A stretch of DNA of 64,000 bases from Streptomyces albidoflavus (GTDB lineage: Bacteria; Actinomycetota; Actinomycetes; Streptomycetales; Streptomycetaceae), in NCBI RefSeq assembly GCF_000719955.1, contig NZ_JOII01000003.1, forward strand, positions 268,224 through 332,223, read 5' to 3'. Numbering within the stretch: the stretch's first letter is position 1; each line of letters opens with the position of its first letter. The notes beneath the pieces are model-generated. The model made no database searches, was not told where the DNA came from, and saw nothing but the letters and a program-made list of their open reading frames with translations. Shown here one piece after another: positions 1 through 8,647 of the stretch. A program made the translations under genes and the position numbers.

Positions 1-352
1 CCAGGCCGAAGCTGATCAGGTCCGAGAGGTTGTCCAGCTCGGCGCCCATCGGCGAGGAGCGGAGCTTGCGCGCCACCAGCCCGTCGAAGAGGTCGAAGAC
101 CGCCGCGCAGAGCATCAGGATCACGGCGGTGGCGGCGGAGTGCCGCGCCATGCCGCTCTCGTCGCTGCCGGTCAGGTGCGGGATGAGGATGCCCGTGGTG
201 GTGAAGTACACCGCCATGAACCCGCACGTGGCGTTGCCCAGGGTCAGGGTGTCCGCTATCGACAGGCGCATCGACAGCGGCATCTCCTCGCCGCTGTCCT
301 CGTCCTCGTCGGCCTCGGGCACCCAGCCCGTCTGGGTATCTGAGTCAGACAC
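1..352 (-). CDS. pssA: CDP-diacylglycerol-serine O-phosphatidyltransferase, C-terminus cut by window edge
   Basis: Membrane enzyme that joins CDP-diacylglycerol and serine to make phosphatidylserine. Only about the first 117 residues are in the window. The CDP-alcohol phosphotransferase signature is visible near the window edge: DGLVAR, then after seven residues G-x3-D-x3-D (GAELDNLSD). Hydrophobic membrane segments precede it. The start is GTG at 352, or TTG two codons upstream at 358, which is better spaced from a GGGGG site. Either start overlaps the end of psd, so the two are translationally coupled. psd decarboxylates the product of this enzyme, which supports the call. Confidence 0.88.
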   Translation of the reverse strand, partial: MSDSDTQTGWVPEADEDEDSGEEMPLSMRLSIADTLTLGNATCGFMAVYFTTTGILIPHLTGSDESGMARHSAATAVILMLCAAVFDLFDGLVARKLRSSPMGAELDNLSDLISFGL

Positions 353-992
353 GGTCAATGCGAGTCACCCCCGCAGTTGTCGGTTGGCCGACCTCCACGT
401 CGACCTCCACACCCTCGGGGAGGTAGATGTCGACGCGGGACCCGAAACGGATCAGCCCGATGCGCTCACCCTGCTCCACCTTGCTGCCCTGCGGGACGTA
501 CGGCACGATGCGCCGTGCGACCGCGCCGGCGATCTGCACCATCTCGATGTCGCCGAGCTCGGTGTCGAAGTGCCAGACGACGCGCTCGTTGTTCTCGCTC
601 TCCTTGTTGAACGCCGGAACGAAGCCGCCGGGCACGTGCTCGACGGAGGTCACCGTGCCGGCCAGCGGCGCGCGGTTGACGTGGACGTTCAGCGGGCTCA
701 TGAAGATGGCGACACGGGTGCGCCCGTCCTTCCACGGCATGATGCTCTGCACCACGCCGTCGGCCGGGGAGATGACCCGGCCCGGAGCGATCTCGCGCTC
801 CGGGTCGCGGAAGAACCACAGCATGCCCGCCGCCAGAGCGGTGGCGGGCACCGCCAGGGCCGCCGCGCGCTTGGAGCGACGCGAGCGGACCAGGCTGACG
901 GCTGCGGTGGCGACGGTCGGCAGGAGCCACGGCGATGCGCCGCGGGCGATGCGGACCGAGCCGCGCGGTGCAGTGTTTTGGCTGTGGGGCAT
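345..992 (-). CDS. psd: phosphatidylserine decarboxylase proenzyme
   Basis: Converts phosphatidylserine to phosphatidylethanolamine. The 215-residue length fits the short actinobacterial form. An N-terminal hydrophobic anchor at about residues 20-60 precedes the catalytic domain, which has SPADG and the HVNRAPLAG region. Near the C-terminus is the self-cleavage site FGSRVD, where the serine after glycine would become the pyruvoyl cofactor. The ATG at 992 is chosen because the upstream extension (to 1160) is Pro/Arg-rich and not family-like. It overlaps pssA by a few bases, so the pair forms one unit. Confidence 0.92.
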   Translation of the reverse strand: MPHSQNTAPRGSVRIARGASPWLLPTVATAAVSLVRSRRSKRAAALAVPATALAAGMLWFFRDPEREIAPGRVISPADGVVQSIMPWKDGRTRVAIFMSPLNVHVNRAPLAGTVTSVEHVPGGFVPAFNKESENNERVVWHFDTELGDIEMVQIAGAVARRIVPYVPQGSKVEQGERIGLIRFGSRVDIYLPEGVEVDVEVGQPTTAGVTRIDRV

Positions 993-1137
993 GGATGACC
1001 TTCGTAGCGGATGATGCCGCGCTGCAACGGGGGACGGCGGCTTTCCGGGGATGGTATCGGGTGGCGACCACAACTGGCCAAGCCAGAAACCGTAGTCGAC
1101 GGCTGAAGAGCGCCGGTCAGGTGTGATCTTCTTCTCG

Positions 1138-1157
1138 AAAAAATCCCTCAAAGAGGA
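1138..1157 (-). terminator. possible weak terminator after mcd
   Basis: Read on the minus strand, a short stem CCTC/GAGG with a 3-nt loop is followed by a run of six T, four bases after the mcd stop codon. The stem is weak, but a T-run is rare in this GC-rich sequence. Confidence 0.3.
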
Positions 1158-1160
1158 CAA

Positions 1161-2366
1161 TCAGCCCTGGAAACGGTACTCCTCCAGGAGCCTCCTGCCA
1201 ATGATCATTTTCTGGATCTCGGCGGTCCCCTCGCCGATCAGCAGCATCGGGGCCTCGCGGTACAGCCGCTCGATCTCGTACTCCTTCGAGAAGCCGTACC
1301 CGCCGTGGATGCGGAAGGCGTCCTCCACGACTTCCTTGCAGTATTCCGACGCGAGGTACTTCGCCATACCCGCCTCCAGGTCGTTTCGTTCCCCGGAGTC
1401 CTTTTTGCGGGCCGCGTTCACCATCATCGCATGGGCCGCCTCGACCTTGGTGGCCATCTCGGCGAGCTTGAACTGGATCGCCTGGTGCTGCGCGATCGGC
1501 TTGCCGAAGGTGTGCCGCTGCTGCGCGTAGGAGACGCCCAGCTCGAAGGCGCGCTGGGCGACGCCGCAGCCGCGGGCGGCCACGTTGACGCGCCCGACCT
1601 CGACGCCGTCCATCATTTGGTAAAACCCGCGGCCGGTGGTGCCGCCGAGCACACGATTGGCCGGAATGCGCAGTCCGTCCAAAATCATCTCGGTGGTGTC
1701 GACACCCTTGTAACCCATTTTCTCGATCTTGCCGGGGATGGTGAGCCCCGGCCGGACCTCGCCGAATCCGGGCTCCTTCTCCACCAGGAAGGTCGTCATC
1801 GACTTGTGCGGCGCGGTGCCCTCGGGGTGCCCCTCGTCGGTCCGGCAGAGCACCGCCACCAGGGTCGAGGAGCCACCGTTGGTGAGCCACATCTTCTGAC
1901 CGGTGAGCGCGTACTCGTCGCCCACCTTGACGCCCTTGGTGGAGATCGCCGAGACGTCCGAGCCGAGCGCCGGCTCCGACATCGAGAAGGCGCCCCGCAC
2001 CTCGCCGGTGGCCATCCGCGGCAGGAAGTACTCGCGCTGCTCCTGCGTACCGTGCTGCTTGAGCATGTACGCGACGATGAAGTGCGTGTTGATGATGCCG
2101 GAGACCGACATCCAGCCGCGGGCGATCTCCTCCACGCACAGCGCGTACGTGAGCAGGGACTCGCCCAGCCCCCCGTACTCCTCGGGGATCATCAGCCCGA
2201 ACAGGCCGAGCTCCTTCAGTCCCTCCACGATCTGCGTGGGGTACTCGTCACGGTGCTCCAGCTCGGTGGCGACCGGGATGATCTCCTTGTCCACGAAGTC
2301 GCGGACGGTGGAGAGGATCTCCTGCTGGATGTCGGTGAGGCCGTGGGTCTGGGCGAGTCGGCTCAT
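1161..2366 (-). CDS. mcd: acyl-CoA dehydrogenase, probable (2S)-methylsuccinyl-CoA dehydrogenase
   Basis: FAD enzyme expected to oxidise methylsuccinyl-CoA to mesaconyl-CoA. The 401 residues cover the whole acyl-CoA dehydrogenase fold: N-terminal helices, the SMSEPALGSD and WLTNGG beta-domain motifs, RIHGGYGFSKEY, and IGEGTAEIQ near the C-terminus carrying the usual catalytic glutamate. It starts two bases after the mch stop and is the last gene of the ccr operon. The specific substrate is inferred from that context, since the fold alone would fit many acyl-CoA dehydrogenases. Alphaproteobacterial Mcd is longer; the short form here is typical of actinobacteria as far as I know. Confidence 0.85.
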   Translation of the reverse strand: MSRLAQTHGLTDIQQEILSTVRDFVDKEIIPVATELEHRDEYPTQIVEGLKELGLFGLMIPEEYGGLGESLLTYALCVEEIARGWMSVSGIINTHFIVAYMLKQHGTQEQREYFLPRMATGEVRGAFSMSEPALGSDVSAISTKGVKVGDEYALTGQKMWLTNGGSSTLVAVLCRTDEGHPEGTAPHKSMTTFLVEKEPGFGEVRPGLTIPGKIEKMGYKGVDTTEMILDGLRIPANRVLGGTTGRGFYQMMDGVEVGRVNVAARGCGVAQRAFELGVSYAQQRHTFGKPIAQHQAIQFKLAEMATKVEAAHAMMVNAARKKDSGERNDLEAGMAKYLASEYCKEVVEDAFRIHGGYGFSKEYEIERLYREAPMLLIGEGTAEIQKMIIGRRLLEEYRFQG

Positions 2367-2368
2367 GA

Positions 2369-2881
2369 CTACTTCTCCTGTGCCTTCAGCTCCGGGCGGC
2401 CGGGCTGCTCGCCGCCGCGCTCCTTGATGTACGTCTCGGTGGGGACCATCACCTTGCGGCGGAAGACGCAGACCAGGGTGCCGTCCTGCTTGTAGCCCTT
2501 GGTCTCCACGTAGACGATGCCGCGGTCGTTCTTGGAGCGGGACGGGGTCTTGTCCAGCACCGTCGTCTCGCCGTAGATCGTGTCCCCGTGGAAGGTCGGT
2601 GCCACGTGGCGCAGCGACTCGATCTCCAGGTTGGCGATGGCCTTGCCGGAGACGTCCGGCACCGACATGCCGAGCAGCAGCGAGTAGATGTAGTTGCCGA
2701 CCACCACGTTCTTGCCGAAGTCGGTCGTGGACTCCGCGTAGTTGGTGTCCATGTGGAGCGGGTGGTGGTTCATGGTCAGCAGGCAGAAGAGGTGGTCGTC
2801 GTACTCGGTGACCGTCTTTCCGGGCCAGTGCTTGTAGACCGCGCCGACCTCGAACTCCTCGAAGGTGCGTCCGAACTGCAC
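2369..2881 (-). CDS. mch: MaoC-like hydratase, probable mesaconyl-CoA hydratase
   Basis: A 170-residue hot-dog-fold hydratase expected to hydrate mesaconyl-CoA to beta-methylmalyl-CoA. N-terminal FEEFEVG and GKTVTEYDDHLF and a central hydrophobic GNYIYSLLLGMS segment are typical of the MaoC family, as is the HPLHMDTNYA stretch. It starts with GTG, with GGAGG inside the end of mcl. Only three bases separate it from the mcl stop, and its own stop is two bases from mcd. The substrate is assigned from operon position between mcl and mcd. Confidence 0.83.
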   Translation of the reverse strand: MQFGRTFEEFEVGAVYKHWPGKTVTEYDDHLFCLLTMNHHPLHMDTNYAESTTDFGKNVVVGNYIYSLLLGMSVPDVSGKAIANLEIESLRHVAPTFHGDTIYGETTVLDKTPSRSKNDRGIVYVETKGYKQDGTLVCVFRRKVMVPTETYIKERGGEQPGRPELKAQEK

Positions 2882-2884
2882 GGC

Positions 2885-3847
2885 TCAGCCCTCCGGCGCT
2901 TCGAACTTGGAGGTACGGGTCATGCCGGCGGCGCGCCCCTTGCCCGCGATCACCAGCGCCATCTTGCGGCTGGCCTCGTCGATCATCTCGTCGCCGAGCA
3001 TCGCCGAGCCCTTCTTGCCGCCCTCCTCGGAGGTGCACCAGTCGTAGGCGTCGAGGATCAGCTCGGCGTGGTCGTAGTCCTCCTGCGAGGGCGAGAAGAT
3101 CTCGTTGGCCGCGTCGACCTGGCCGGGGTGCAGCACCCACTTGCCGTCGAAGCCGAGCGCGGCCGAGCGCCCGGCGACCTCGCGGAACGCGTCCACGTCG
3201 CGGATCTGGAGGAAGGGCCCGTCGATCGCCTGGAGGTCGTGGTGGCGGGCGGCCATCAGGATGCGCATCAGGATGTAGTGGTAGGCGTCGGCCGGGTAGC
3301 CGGGCGGCTGCTGGCCCACGACCAGGGTCTTCATGTTGATCGAGGCCATGAAGTCGGCCGGGCCGAAGACGATGGTCTCCAGGCGCGGCGAGGAGCCGGC
3401 GATCTCGTCGACGTTGACCAGGCCCTTGGCGTTCTCGATCTGCGCCTCGATGCCGATCCGGCCGACCTCGTACCCCATCGTCTTCTCGATCTGGGTGAGG
3501 AGCAGGTCCAGCGCGACGACCTGCTGGGCGTCCTGCACCTTCGGCAGCATGATGCAGTCGAGGTTGGCGCCGGCGCCCTCCACGACCGTCACCACGTCGC
3601 GGTAGGTCCAGTGGGTGGTCCAGTCGTTGACGCGCACGACGCGGGTCTTGCCGGTCCAGTCGCCGTTGTTGAGCGCGTCGACGATGGTGTGCCGGGCGCC
3701 CTCCTTGGCCAGCGGCGCGCAGGCGTCCTCCAGGTCGAGGAAGACCTGGTCGGCGGCGAGCCCCTGGGCCTTCTCCAGGAAGCGCGGGTTGGAGCCGGGG
3801 ACGGCGAGGCAGGAGCGGCGCGGCCGGAGCCGGTTGACGGTCGTCAT
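2885..3847 (-). CDS. mcl1: HpcH/HpaI family lyase, probable L-malyl-CoA/beta-methylmalyl-CoA lyase
   Basis: A 320-residue CitE/HpcH-family TIM-barrel protein expected to cleave beta-methylmalyl-CoA to glyoxylate and propionyl-CoA. The N-terminus RSCLAVPGSNPRF and the FLDLEDA segment are hallmark features. Acidic residues for Mg binding lie in LDLEDA and in FGPADF. Its ATG overlaps the ecm stop in an ATGA arrangement, so it is translationally coupled. A citrate-lyase-beta-like role is the main alternative, but the pathway neighbours argue against it. Confidence 0.86.
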   Translation of the reverse strand: MTTVNRLRPRRSCLAVPGSNPRFLEKAQGLAADQVFLDLEDACAPLAKEGARHTIVDALNNGDWTGKTRVVRVNDWTTHWTYRDVVTVVEGAGANLDCIMLPKVQDAQQVVALDLLLTQIEKTMGYEVGRIGIEAQIENAKGLVNVDEIAGSSPRLETIVFGPADFMASINMKTLVVGQQPPGYPADAYHYILMRILMAARHHDLQAIDGPFLQIRDVDAFREVAGRSAALGFDGKWVLHPGQVDAANEIFSPSQEDYDHAELILDAYDWCTSEEGGKKGSAMLGDEMIDEASRKMALVIAGKGRAAGMTRTSKFEAPEG

Positions 3848-5856
3848 GCGGGGACCTCCAGAGGGTCGAGCTTGTTCACGAGGCGGATCTCGTCGACGAT
3901 ACGGCCGATGATCTCCGTGATGCCGAAGTCCTTGGGCGTGAAGACGGCGGCCACACCGGCCGCCTTCAGGTCCTCGGCGTCGCTGTGCGGAATGATGCCG
4001 CCGACGATCACCGGGATGTCGGCGGCCCCCGACTCCCGGAGCCTGACCAGGACGTCCGGCACCAGTTCGGCGTGCGACCCGGAGAGGATCGACAGGCCGA
4101 CGCAGTGCACGTCCTCGGCCACGGCGGCGGACACGATCTGTTCGGGCGTGAGGCGGATGCCCTGGTAGACCACCTCGAACCCGGCGTCGCGGGCGCGGAC
4201 CGCGATCTGCTCCGCGCCGTTGGAGTGGCCGTCCAGACCGGGCTTGCCGACCAGCAGGCGGAGCTTGCCCACCCCGAGGTCGGCGGCGGTCCGGTCGACC
4301 TTGGCGCGCACCGCCGCCAGCGGTGAGCCCTCCTCGGCGGCGACCGCCACCGGCGCCCCGGACACCCCGGTGGGGGCGCGGAACTCGCCGAAGACGTCCC
4401 GCAGCGCCCAGGACCACTCGCCGGTGGTCACCCCGGCGCGGGCGCACTCCAGGGTGGCCGGCATGAGGTTGGCGGTGCCGGCCGCCGCCCGCTTCAGCCC
4501 CTCCAGGGCCTGCTGGGCACGGGCCTCGTCGCGCTCGGCCCGCCAGGCGTGCAGGGCGGAGACGACGCGGGCCTCGTTGGCCGGGTCGACGGTCATGATC
4601 GCCGTGCCGAGGTCGGCGGTGAGGGGGTTGGGCTCGGTCGTCTCGTAGCAGTTGACGCCGATGATCTTCTCCTCGCCGGCCTCGATCCGGGCGCGGCGCT
4701 CGGCGTGCGAGGAGACCAGCTGCGACTTGAGGTAGCCGGACTCGACGGCCGCCATCGCGCCGCCCATCTCCTGGATGCGGTCCATCTCGGCGAAGCACGC
4801 GTCGACCAGGGCGGAGACCTTGGCCTCGATGACGTGCGAGCCCTCGAAGATGTCCTCGTACTCCAGCAGGTCCGACTCGTGCGCCAGCACCTGCTGGATA
4901 CGGAGCGACCACTGCTGGTCCCAGGGCCTGGGCAGGCCCAGCGCCTCGTTCCAGGCGGGCAGCTGCACGGCGCGGGCGCGGGCGTCCTTGGAGAGGGTGA
5001 CGGCCAGCATCTCCAGGACGATCCGCTGGACGTTGTTCTCCGGCTGCGCCTCGGTCAGGCCGAGGGAGTTGACCTGGACGCCGTAGCGGAACCGGCGCTG
5101 CTTGGGGTTCTCGATGCCGTACCGCTCGCGGGTGACGCGGTCCCAGATGCGGCCGAAGGCGCGCATCTTGCACATCTCCTCGACGAACCGCACGCCGGCG
5201 TTGACGAAGAAGGAGATCCGGGCGACGACCGACCCGAACTCCTCCTCGGGGACCTGCCCGGAGTCGCGTACGGCGTCCAGCACGGCGATGGCCGTGGACA
5301 TGGCGTACGCGATCTCCTGGACCGGGGTGGCTCCCGCCTCCTGCAGGTGGTAGCTGCAGATGTTGATCGGGTTCCACTTGGGGATGTTCGCCACGGTGTA
5401 CGTGATCATGTCCGTGGTGAGCCTGAGGCTCGGGCCGGGCGGGAAGACGTGCGTCCCGCGCGAGAGGTACTCCTTGACGATGTCGTTCTGGGTGGTGCCG
5501 GAGAGCCGCGTGATGTCGGCTCCCTGCTCCTCGGCCACCACCTGGTAGAGCGCCAGCAGCCACATGGCCGTGGCGTTGATGGTCATGGACGTGTTCATCT
5601 GGTCCAGGGGGATGTCCTGGAACAGCCGCCGCATGTCACCGAGGTGCGAGACGGGGACCCCGACCCGGCCGACCTCGCCGCGGGCGAGGATGTGGTCCGG
5701 GTCGTAGCCGGTCTGGGTCGGCAGGTCGAACGCGACCGAGAGTCCGGTCTGCCCCTTGGCGAGGTTGGACCGGTACAGCGCGTTGGACGCTTCGGCCGTC
5801 GAGTGACCCGCGTACGTCCGCATGAGCCACGGCCGGTCCTTCTGGCGCTCTGTCAT
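3844..5856 (-). CDS. ecm: B12-dependent acyl-CoA mutase, ethylmalonyl-CoA mutase (MeaA type)
   Basis: Rearranges ethylmalonyl-CoA to methylsuccinyl-CoA using adenosylcobalamin. The 670-residue protein has an N-terminal substrate barrel (LSVAFDLPTQTGYD, then the mutase core) and a C-terminal B12 domain with the DGHSNG form of the DxHxxG cobalt-ligand motif. Both domains are on one chain, unlike heterodimeric methylmalonyl-CoA mutase. Start ATG at 5856 lies 10 bases after the ccr stop. The coupling to ccr identifies it as Ecm rather than methylmalonyl-CoA or isobutyryl-CoA mutase. Confidence 0.92.
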   Translation of the reverse strand: MTERQKDRPWLMRTYAGHSTAEASNALYRSNLAKGQTGLSVAFDLPTQTGYDPDHILARGEVGRVGVPVSHLGDMRRLFQDIPLDQMNTSMTINATAMWLLALYQVVAEEQGADITRLSGTTQNDIVKEYLSRGTHVFPPGPSLRLTTDMITYTVANIPKWNPINICSYHLQEAGATPVQEIAYAMSTAIAVLDAVRDSGQVPEEEFGSVVARISFFVNAGVRFVEEMCKMRAFGRIWDRVTRERYGIENPKQRRFRYGVQVNSLGLTEAQPENNVQRIVLEMLAVTLSKDARARAVQLPAWNEALGLPRPWDQQWSLRIQQVLAHESDLLEYEDIFEGSHVIEAKVSALVDACFAEMDRIQEMGGAMAAVESGYLKSQLVSSHAERRARIEAGEEKIIGVNCYETTEPNPLTADLGTAIMTVDPANEARVVSALHAWRAERDEARAQQALEGLKRAAAGTANLMPATLECARAGVTTGEWSWALRDVFGEFRAPTGVSGAPVAVAAEEGSPLAAVRAKVDRTAADLGVGKLRLLVGKPGLDGHSNGAEQIAVRARDAGFEVVYQGIRLTPEQIVSAAVAEDVHCVGLSILSGSHAELVPDVLVRLRESGAADIPVIVGGIIPHSDAEDLKAAGVAAVFTPKDFGITEIIGRIVDEIRLVNKLDPLEVPA

Positions 5857-5866
5857 GGAGGGAACC

Positions 5867-7204
5867 TCAGATGTTCCGGAAGCGGTTGATGGCGTCGAGG
5901 TGCTGGGCACGCATCTCGTGGTTCCGCACACCGAGACCCTCCTCGGGGGCCAGCGCGAGCACGCCGACCTTGCCCTGGTGGAGGTTGCGGTGCACGTCGT
6001 AGGCGGCCTGCCCGGTCTCCTCCAGGGAGTAGACCTTCGACAGGGTCGGGTGGATCTTGCCCTTGGCGATGAGGCGGTTGGCCTCCCACGCCTCGCGGTA
6101 GTTGGCGAAGTGGGAGCCGATGATGCGCTTCAGCGACATCCACAGGTAGCGGTTGTCGTACTCGTGCATGTAGCCCGAGGTGGAGGCGCAGGTGGTGATG
6201 GTGCCGCCCTTGCGGGTGACGAAGACGGAGGCGCCGAAGGTCTCGCGGCCGGGGTGCTCGAAGACGATGTCGATGTCCTCGCCGCCGGTGAACTCGCGGA
6301 TGCGCTTGCCGAAGCGCTTCCACTCCTTCGGGTCCTGGGTCCGCTCGTCCTTCCAGAACTTGTAGCCCTCGGCGTTGCGGTCGATGACCGCCTCGGCGCC
6401 CATGTTCCGGCAGATCTCCGCCTTCTCGGGGGAGGAGACGACACAGATCGGGGTGGCGCCGCCGGCCAGCGCGAACTGGGTGGCGTAGGAGCCGAGGCCG
6501 CCGCTGGCGCCCCAGATCAGCACGTTGTCGCCCTGCTTCATGCCGGCGCCGTTGCGGGAGACGAGCTGCCGGTAGGCGGTGGAGTTGACCAGGCCCGGTG
6601 CGGCCGCCTCCTCCCAGCTGAGGTGGTCCGGCTTCGGCATCAGCTGGTTCGACTTGACCAGGGCGATCTCGGCGAGGCCGCCGAAGTTGGTCTCGAAGCC
6701 CCAGATCCGCTGCTCGGGGTCGAGCATCGTGTCGTTGTGGCCGTCGCTCGACTCCAGCTCGACCGAGAGGCAGTGCGCGACGACCTCGTCGCCCGGGTTC
6801 CAGGCGTTGACGCCGGGGCCGGTCCGCAGGACGACGCCCGCGAGGTCGGAGCCGATGACGTGGTACGGCAGGTCGTGGCGCTTGGTCAGCTCCGAGACAC
6901 GGCCGTACCGCTCCAGGAAGCCGAAGGTGGAGAGCGGCTCGAAGATCGAGGTCCACACGGAGTTGTAGTTGACCGAGGAGGCCATGACGGCCACCAGGGC
7001 CTCGCCCGGGCCGAGTTCGGGGAGCGGCACGTCGTCGAGGTGGAGCGACTTGCGCGGGTCCTTCTCGCGGGTCTCGAGACCGGCGAACATCTCCGTCTCG
7101 TCCTTGTGCACGGTGACGCCCCGGTAGGACTCGGGGAGCTTCAGTGCGGCGAAGTCCTGCGAGGTGGCGTCCTGCGACTGGATCGCTTCGAGGATTTCCT
7201 TCAC
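5867..7204 (-). CDS. ccr: crotonyl-CoA carboxylase/reductase
   Basis: NADPH-dependent reductive carboxylation of crotonyl-CoA to ethylmalonyl-CoA, the first step of the pathway. It is a 445-residue medium-chain dehydrogenase-like protein. With the GTG start at 7204 (GGAGG 6-7 bases upstream), the CO2-pocket residues known from characterised Ccr fall exactly at N81, F170, E171 and H365. This confirms both function and start. The nucleotide-binding motif GASGGLGS is near residue 235. It heads the operon with ecm, mcl, mch and mcd. The longer reading frame to 7513 is upstream leader. Confidence 0.96.
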   Translation of the reverse strand: MKEILEAIQSQDATSQDFAALKLPESYRGVTVHKDETEMFAGLETREKDPRKSLHLDDVPLPELGPGEALVAVMASSVNYNSVWTSIFEPLSTFGFLERYGRVSELTKRHDLPYHVIGSDLAGVVLRTGPGVNAWNPGDEVVAHCLSVELESSDGHNDTMLDPEQRIWGFETNFGGLAEIALVKSNQLMPKPDHLSWEEAAAPGLVNSTAYRQLVSRNGAGMKQGDNVLIWGASGGLGSYATQFALAGGATPICVVSSPEKAEICRNMGAEAVIDRNAEGYKFWKDERTQDPKEWKRFGKRIREFTGGEDIDIVFEHPGRETFGASVFVTRKGGTITTCASTSGYMHEYDNRYLWMSLKRIIGSHFANYREAWEANRLIAKGKIHPTLSKVYSLEETGQAAYDVHRNLHQGKVGVLALAPEEGLGVRNHEMRAQHLDAINRFRNI

Positions 7205-7467
7205 GGTGGTGCCTCCGGCGAAGGGCGTAGTGAGGGCTGAGGGGTGAGGGACCCCTGAGCGAGGGGCGTTGGACTGCTGTGGTGCCGTCGGTCCGGCGGT
7301 GGTGCGGGTCGTGCGGTGGTGCGGCCGCGCCGGTGAGCGCGAGTGCCTGTGACGCAGGCGTCCGGGCGCACGGTGAGGGAACCGCGGGGACAGCCGGCGT
7401 ACGCGGGATGCGTGTGCGCCGGCCGCCCGGACTCCCTCAACGTATGGCACTGCGTGACAGCACACAA

Positions 7468-7480
7468 GGCACCGAGTGCC
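7468..7480. promoter_or_regulatory. candidate operator upstream of ccr
   Basis: An inverted repeat GGCAC-CGA-GTGCC lies in the promoter zone of ccr, about 265 bases before its start. A second, weaker one (ATTTC-N8-GAAAT) lies at 7485-7502, and a 10-bp palindrome TGATCGATCA at 7524-7533. They could be sites for the neighbouring TetR regulator, but none is repeated near tetR itself, so this is only a candidate. Confidence 0.25.
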
Positions 7481-7620
7481 AAGAATTTCTCTCGTTTGAA
7501 ATCTGTTGGTCACATATGAGCGATGATCGATCAGGGGGGTCCCACAACGCCGGTTATGACCCCTTTCGGCCGCCGAGGTTCACCCCGGCGGCCGACAGCC
7601 CCGCCGGGTCCCGGAACGCG

Positions 7621-7671
7621 GACGAGCCCGGTGGGGCGCGGCATCGTGTGCCACGGCCCACCGGGCTCGTC
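7621..7671 (-). terminator. hairpin terminator of tetR
   Basis: Perfect 15-bp arms (GACGAGCCCGGTGGG and its complement) with a 21-nt loop end 33 bases after the tetR stop. There is no T-run, which is usual for Streptomyces terminators. Confidence 0.75.
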
Positions 7672-7704
7672 CCTCGCGGCCCCGGCTGGGGCCCACGCGC
7701 TCCG

Positions 7705-8532
7705 CTACGGCTGCCGCAGCGCCTCGCGGATGGTCCGCATCACCTCGTCGAGCGGGGCGTCCGTACGCGCCACCGTCACCAGCACCTCGTCCTGCCGGGT
7801 GGTGGTCGCCGCCGGGGCCTGCCCGGCGTCCTCGGTGGACTTGCGGCCGGCTCCTATGCCGCTGCCGAAGGTGTTCCGGACGATGCCGAAGGCGTGGTCG
7901 AGCTGGCTCTCCACGTCGCCCTGGCCGTCCGCCCGCAGCCAGCGCCGCAGCACGTGGTTGTGGGCGGTCACCACCGCCGAGGCGGCCACCTCGGCGAGCA
8001 GCGGGTCGTCGCTGCCGTCCATGTGGGCGTGCTCGTCGAAATGGCCCAGCAGATACCGGGTGAAGAGCCGCTCGTACCGGGCCACCGAGGCGATCTCCGC
8101 CTCCCGCAGCGTCGGCACCTCGCGGGTCAGCTTGTAGCGCGCCACCGAGATCTCCGGATGGCCCGCGTACATCTTCATGACTTCCTTGATGCCCCGGCAG
8201 ACCGTGTCCAGCGGATGCTCGTGCGCGGGTGCCGCGTTGAGCACCGCCTCCACGCGGGTCAGCGTGTCGTCGTGGTCCGCGAAGATCGCCTCTTCCTTGG
8301 AGCGGAAGTGGCGGAAGAAGGTCCGGCGGGCCACCCCGGCGGCCGCGGCGATCTCGTCGACCGTCGTCGCCTCGTACCCCTTGGTGGCGAAGAGTTCCAT
8401 CGCCGCCGCCGACAGTTCGCGCCGCATCTTGAGGCGCTGCGCCGCCGCGCGGCTCCCGGCGGAGCTCTCCGGGGTCTCGGCGGGAGTGGCGGTTCGGGTG
8501 GTCCGTCGTACGGAGTCAGCGGGCTGGGCCAT
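7705..8532 (-). CDS. TetR-family transcriptional regulator
   Basis: A 275-residue regulator with an N-terminal TetR helix-turn-helix (ELFATKGYEATTVDEIAAAAGVA..., ending in FFRHFRSKEE), preceded by a roughly 35-residue polar tail. The C-terminal half is a helical ligand domain. The last 50 residues are an unusual acidic/polar tail (KSTEDAGQAP onward). It lies between the ccr operon and the fused 3-hydroxyacyl-CoA dehydrogenase gene, so it probably controls one or both, perhaps sensing an acyl-CoA. Start ATG at 8532; an upstream in-frame ATG six codons earlier is possible. Confidence 0.88.
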   Translation of the reverse strand: MAQPADSVRRTTRTATPAETPESSAGSRAAAQRLKMRRELSAAAMELFATKGYEATTVDEIAAAAGVARRTFFRHFRSKEEAIFADHDDTLTRVEAVLNAAPAHEHPLDTVCRGIKEVMKMYAGHPEISVARYKLTREVPTLREAEIASVARYERLFTRYLLGHFDEHAHMDGSDDPLLAEVAASAVVTAHNHVLRRWLRADGQGDVESQLDHAFGIVRNTFGSGIGAGRKSTEDAGQAPAATTTRQDEVLVTVARTDAPLDEVMRTIREALRQP

Positions 8533-8568
8533 GGACTGAACGTACTCCATCGGCGCGTCGGCCCGCGC

Positions 8569-8613
8569 CCCGCCCGGGAGCGGGGCGCTCCGTGCGCCCC
8601 GCTCCCGGGCGGG
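8569..8613 (-). terminator. strong hairpin terminator after the dehydrogenase fusion
   Basis: 19-bp perfect arms around a 7-nt loop (CTCCGTG), located between the stop at 8648 and the tetR start at 8532. It should end transcription of the upstream dehydrogenase gene before tetR, making tetR an independent unit. Confidence 0.8.
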
Positions 8614-8647
8614 CCGCCCGAGCAGCCCGCCCCACTGACCTGCCGGC

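Larger units (their letters stand above)
7205..7704. other. 500-bp intergenic region: ccr leader/promoter and tetR terminator
   Basis: No gene with actinobacterial codon bias is seen here. The stretch holds the long ccr leader and promoter zone on the left, an AT-richer patch at about 7480-7540 containing small inverted repeats, and a strong hairpin at 7621-7671 next to the tetR stop. Confidence 0.7.

Noticed and set aside
1305..2495. Plus-strand open frame opposite mcd
   Set aside because: Composition is a shadow of the mcd codons (His/Leu/Val/Arg-rich) with no motif, and the opposite strand is a clear acyl-CoA dehydrogenase.
7468..7480. CIRCE-like heat-shock operator (resemblance of GGCACTC/GTGCC)
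   Set aside because: CIRCE has 9-bp arms TTAGCACTC/GAGTGCTAA with a 9-base spacer; this site has only 5-bp arms with 3 bases between.
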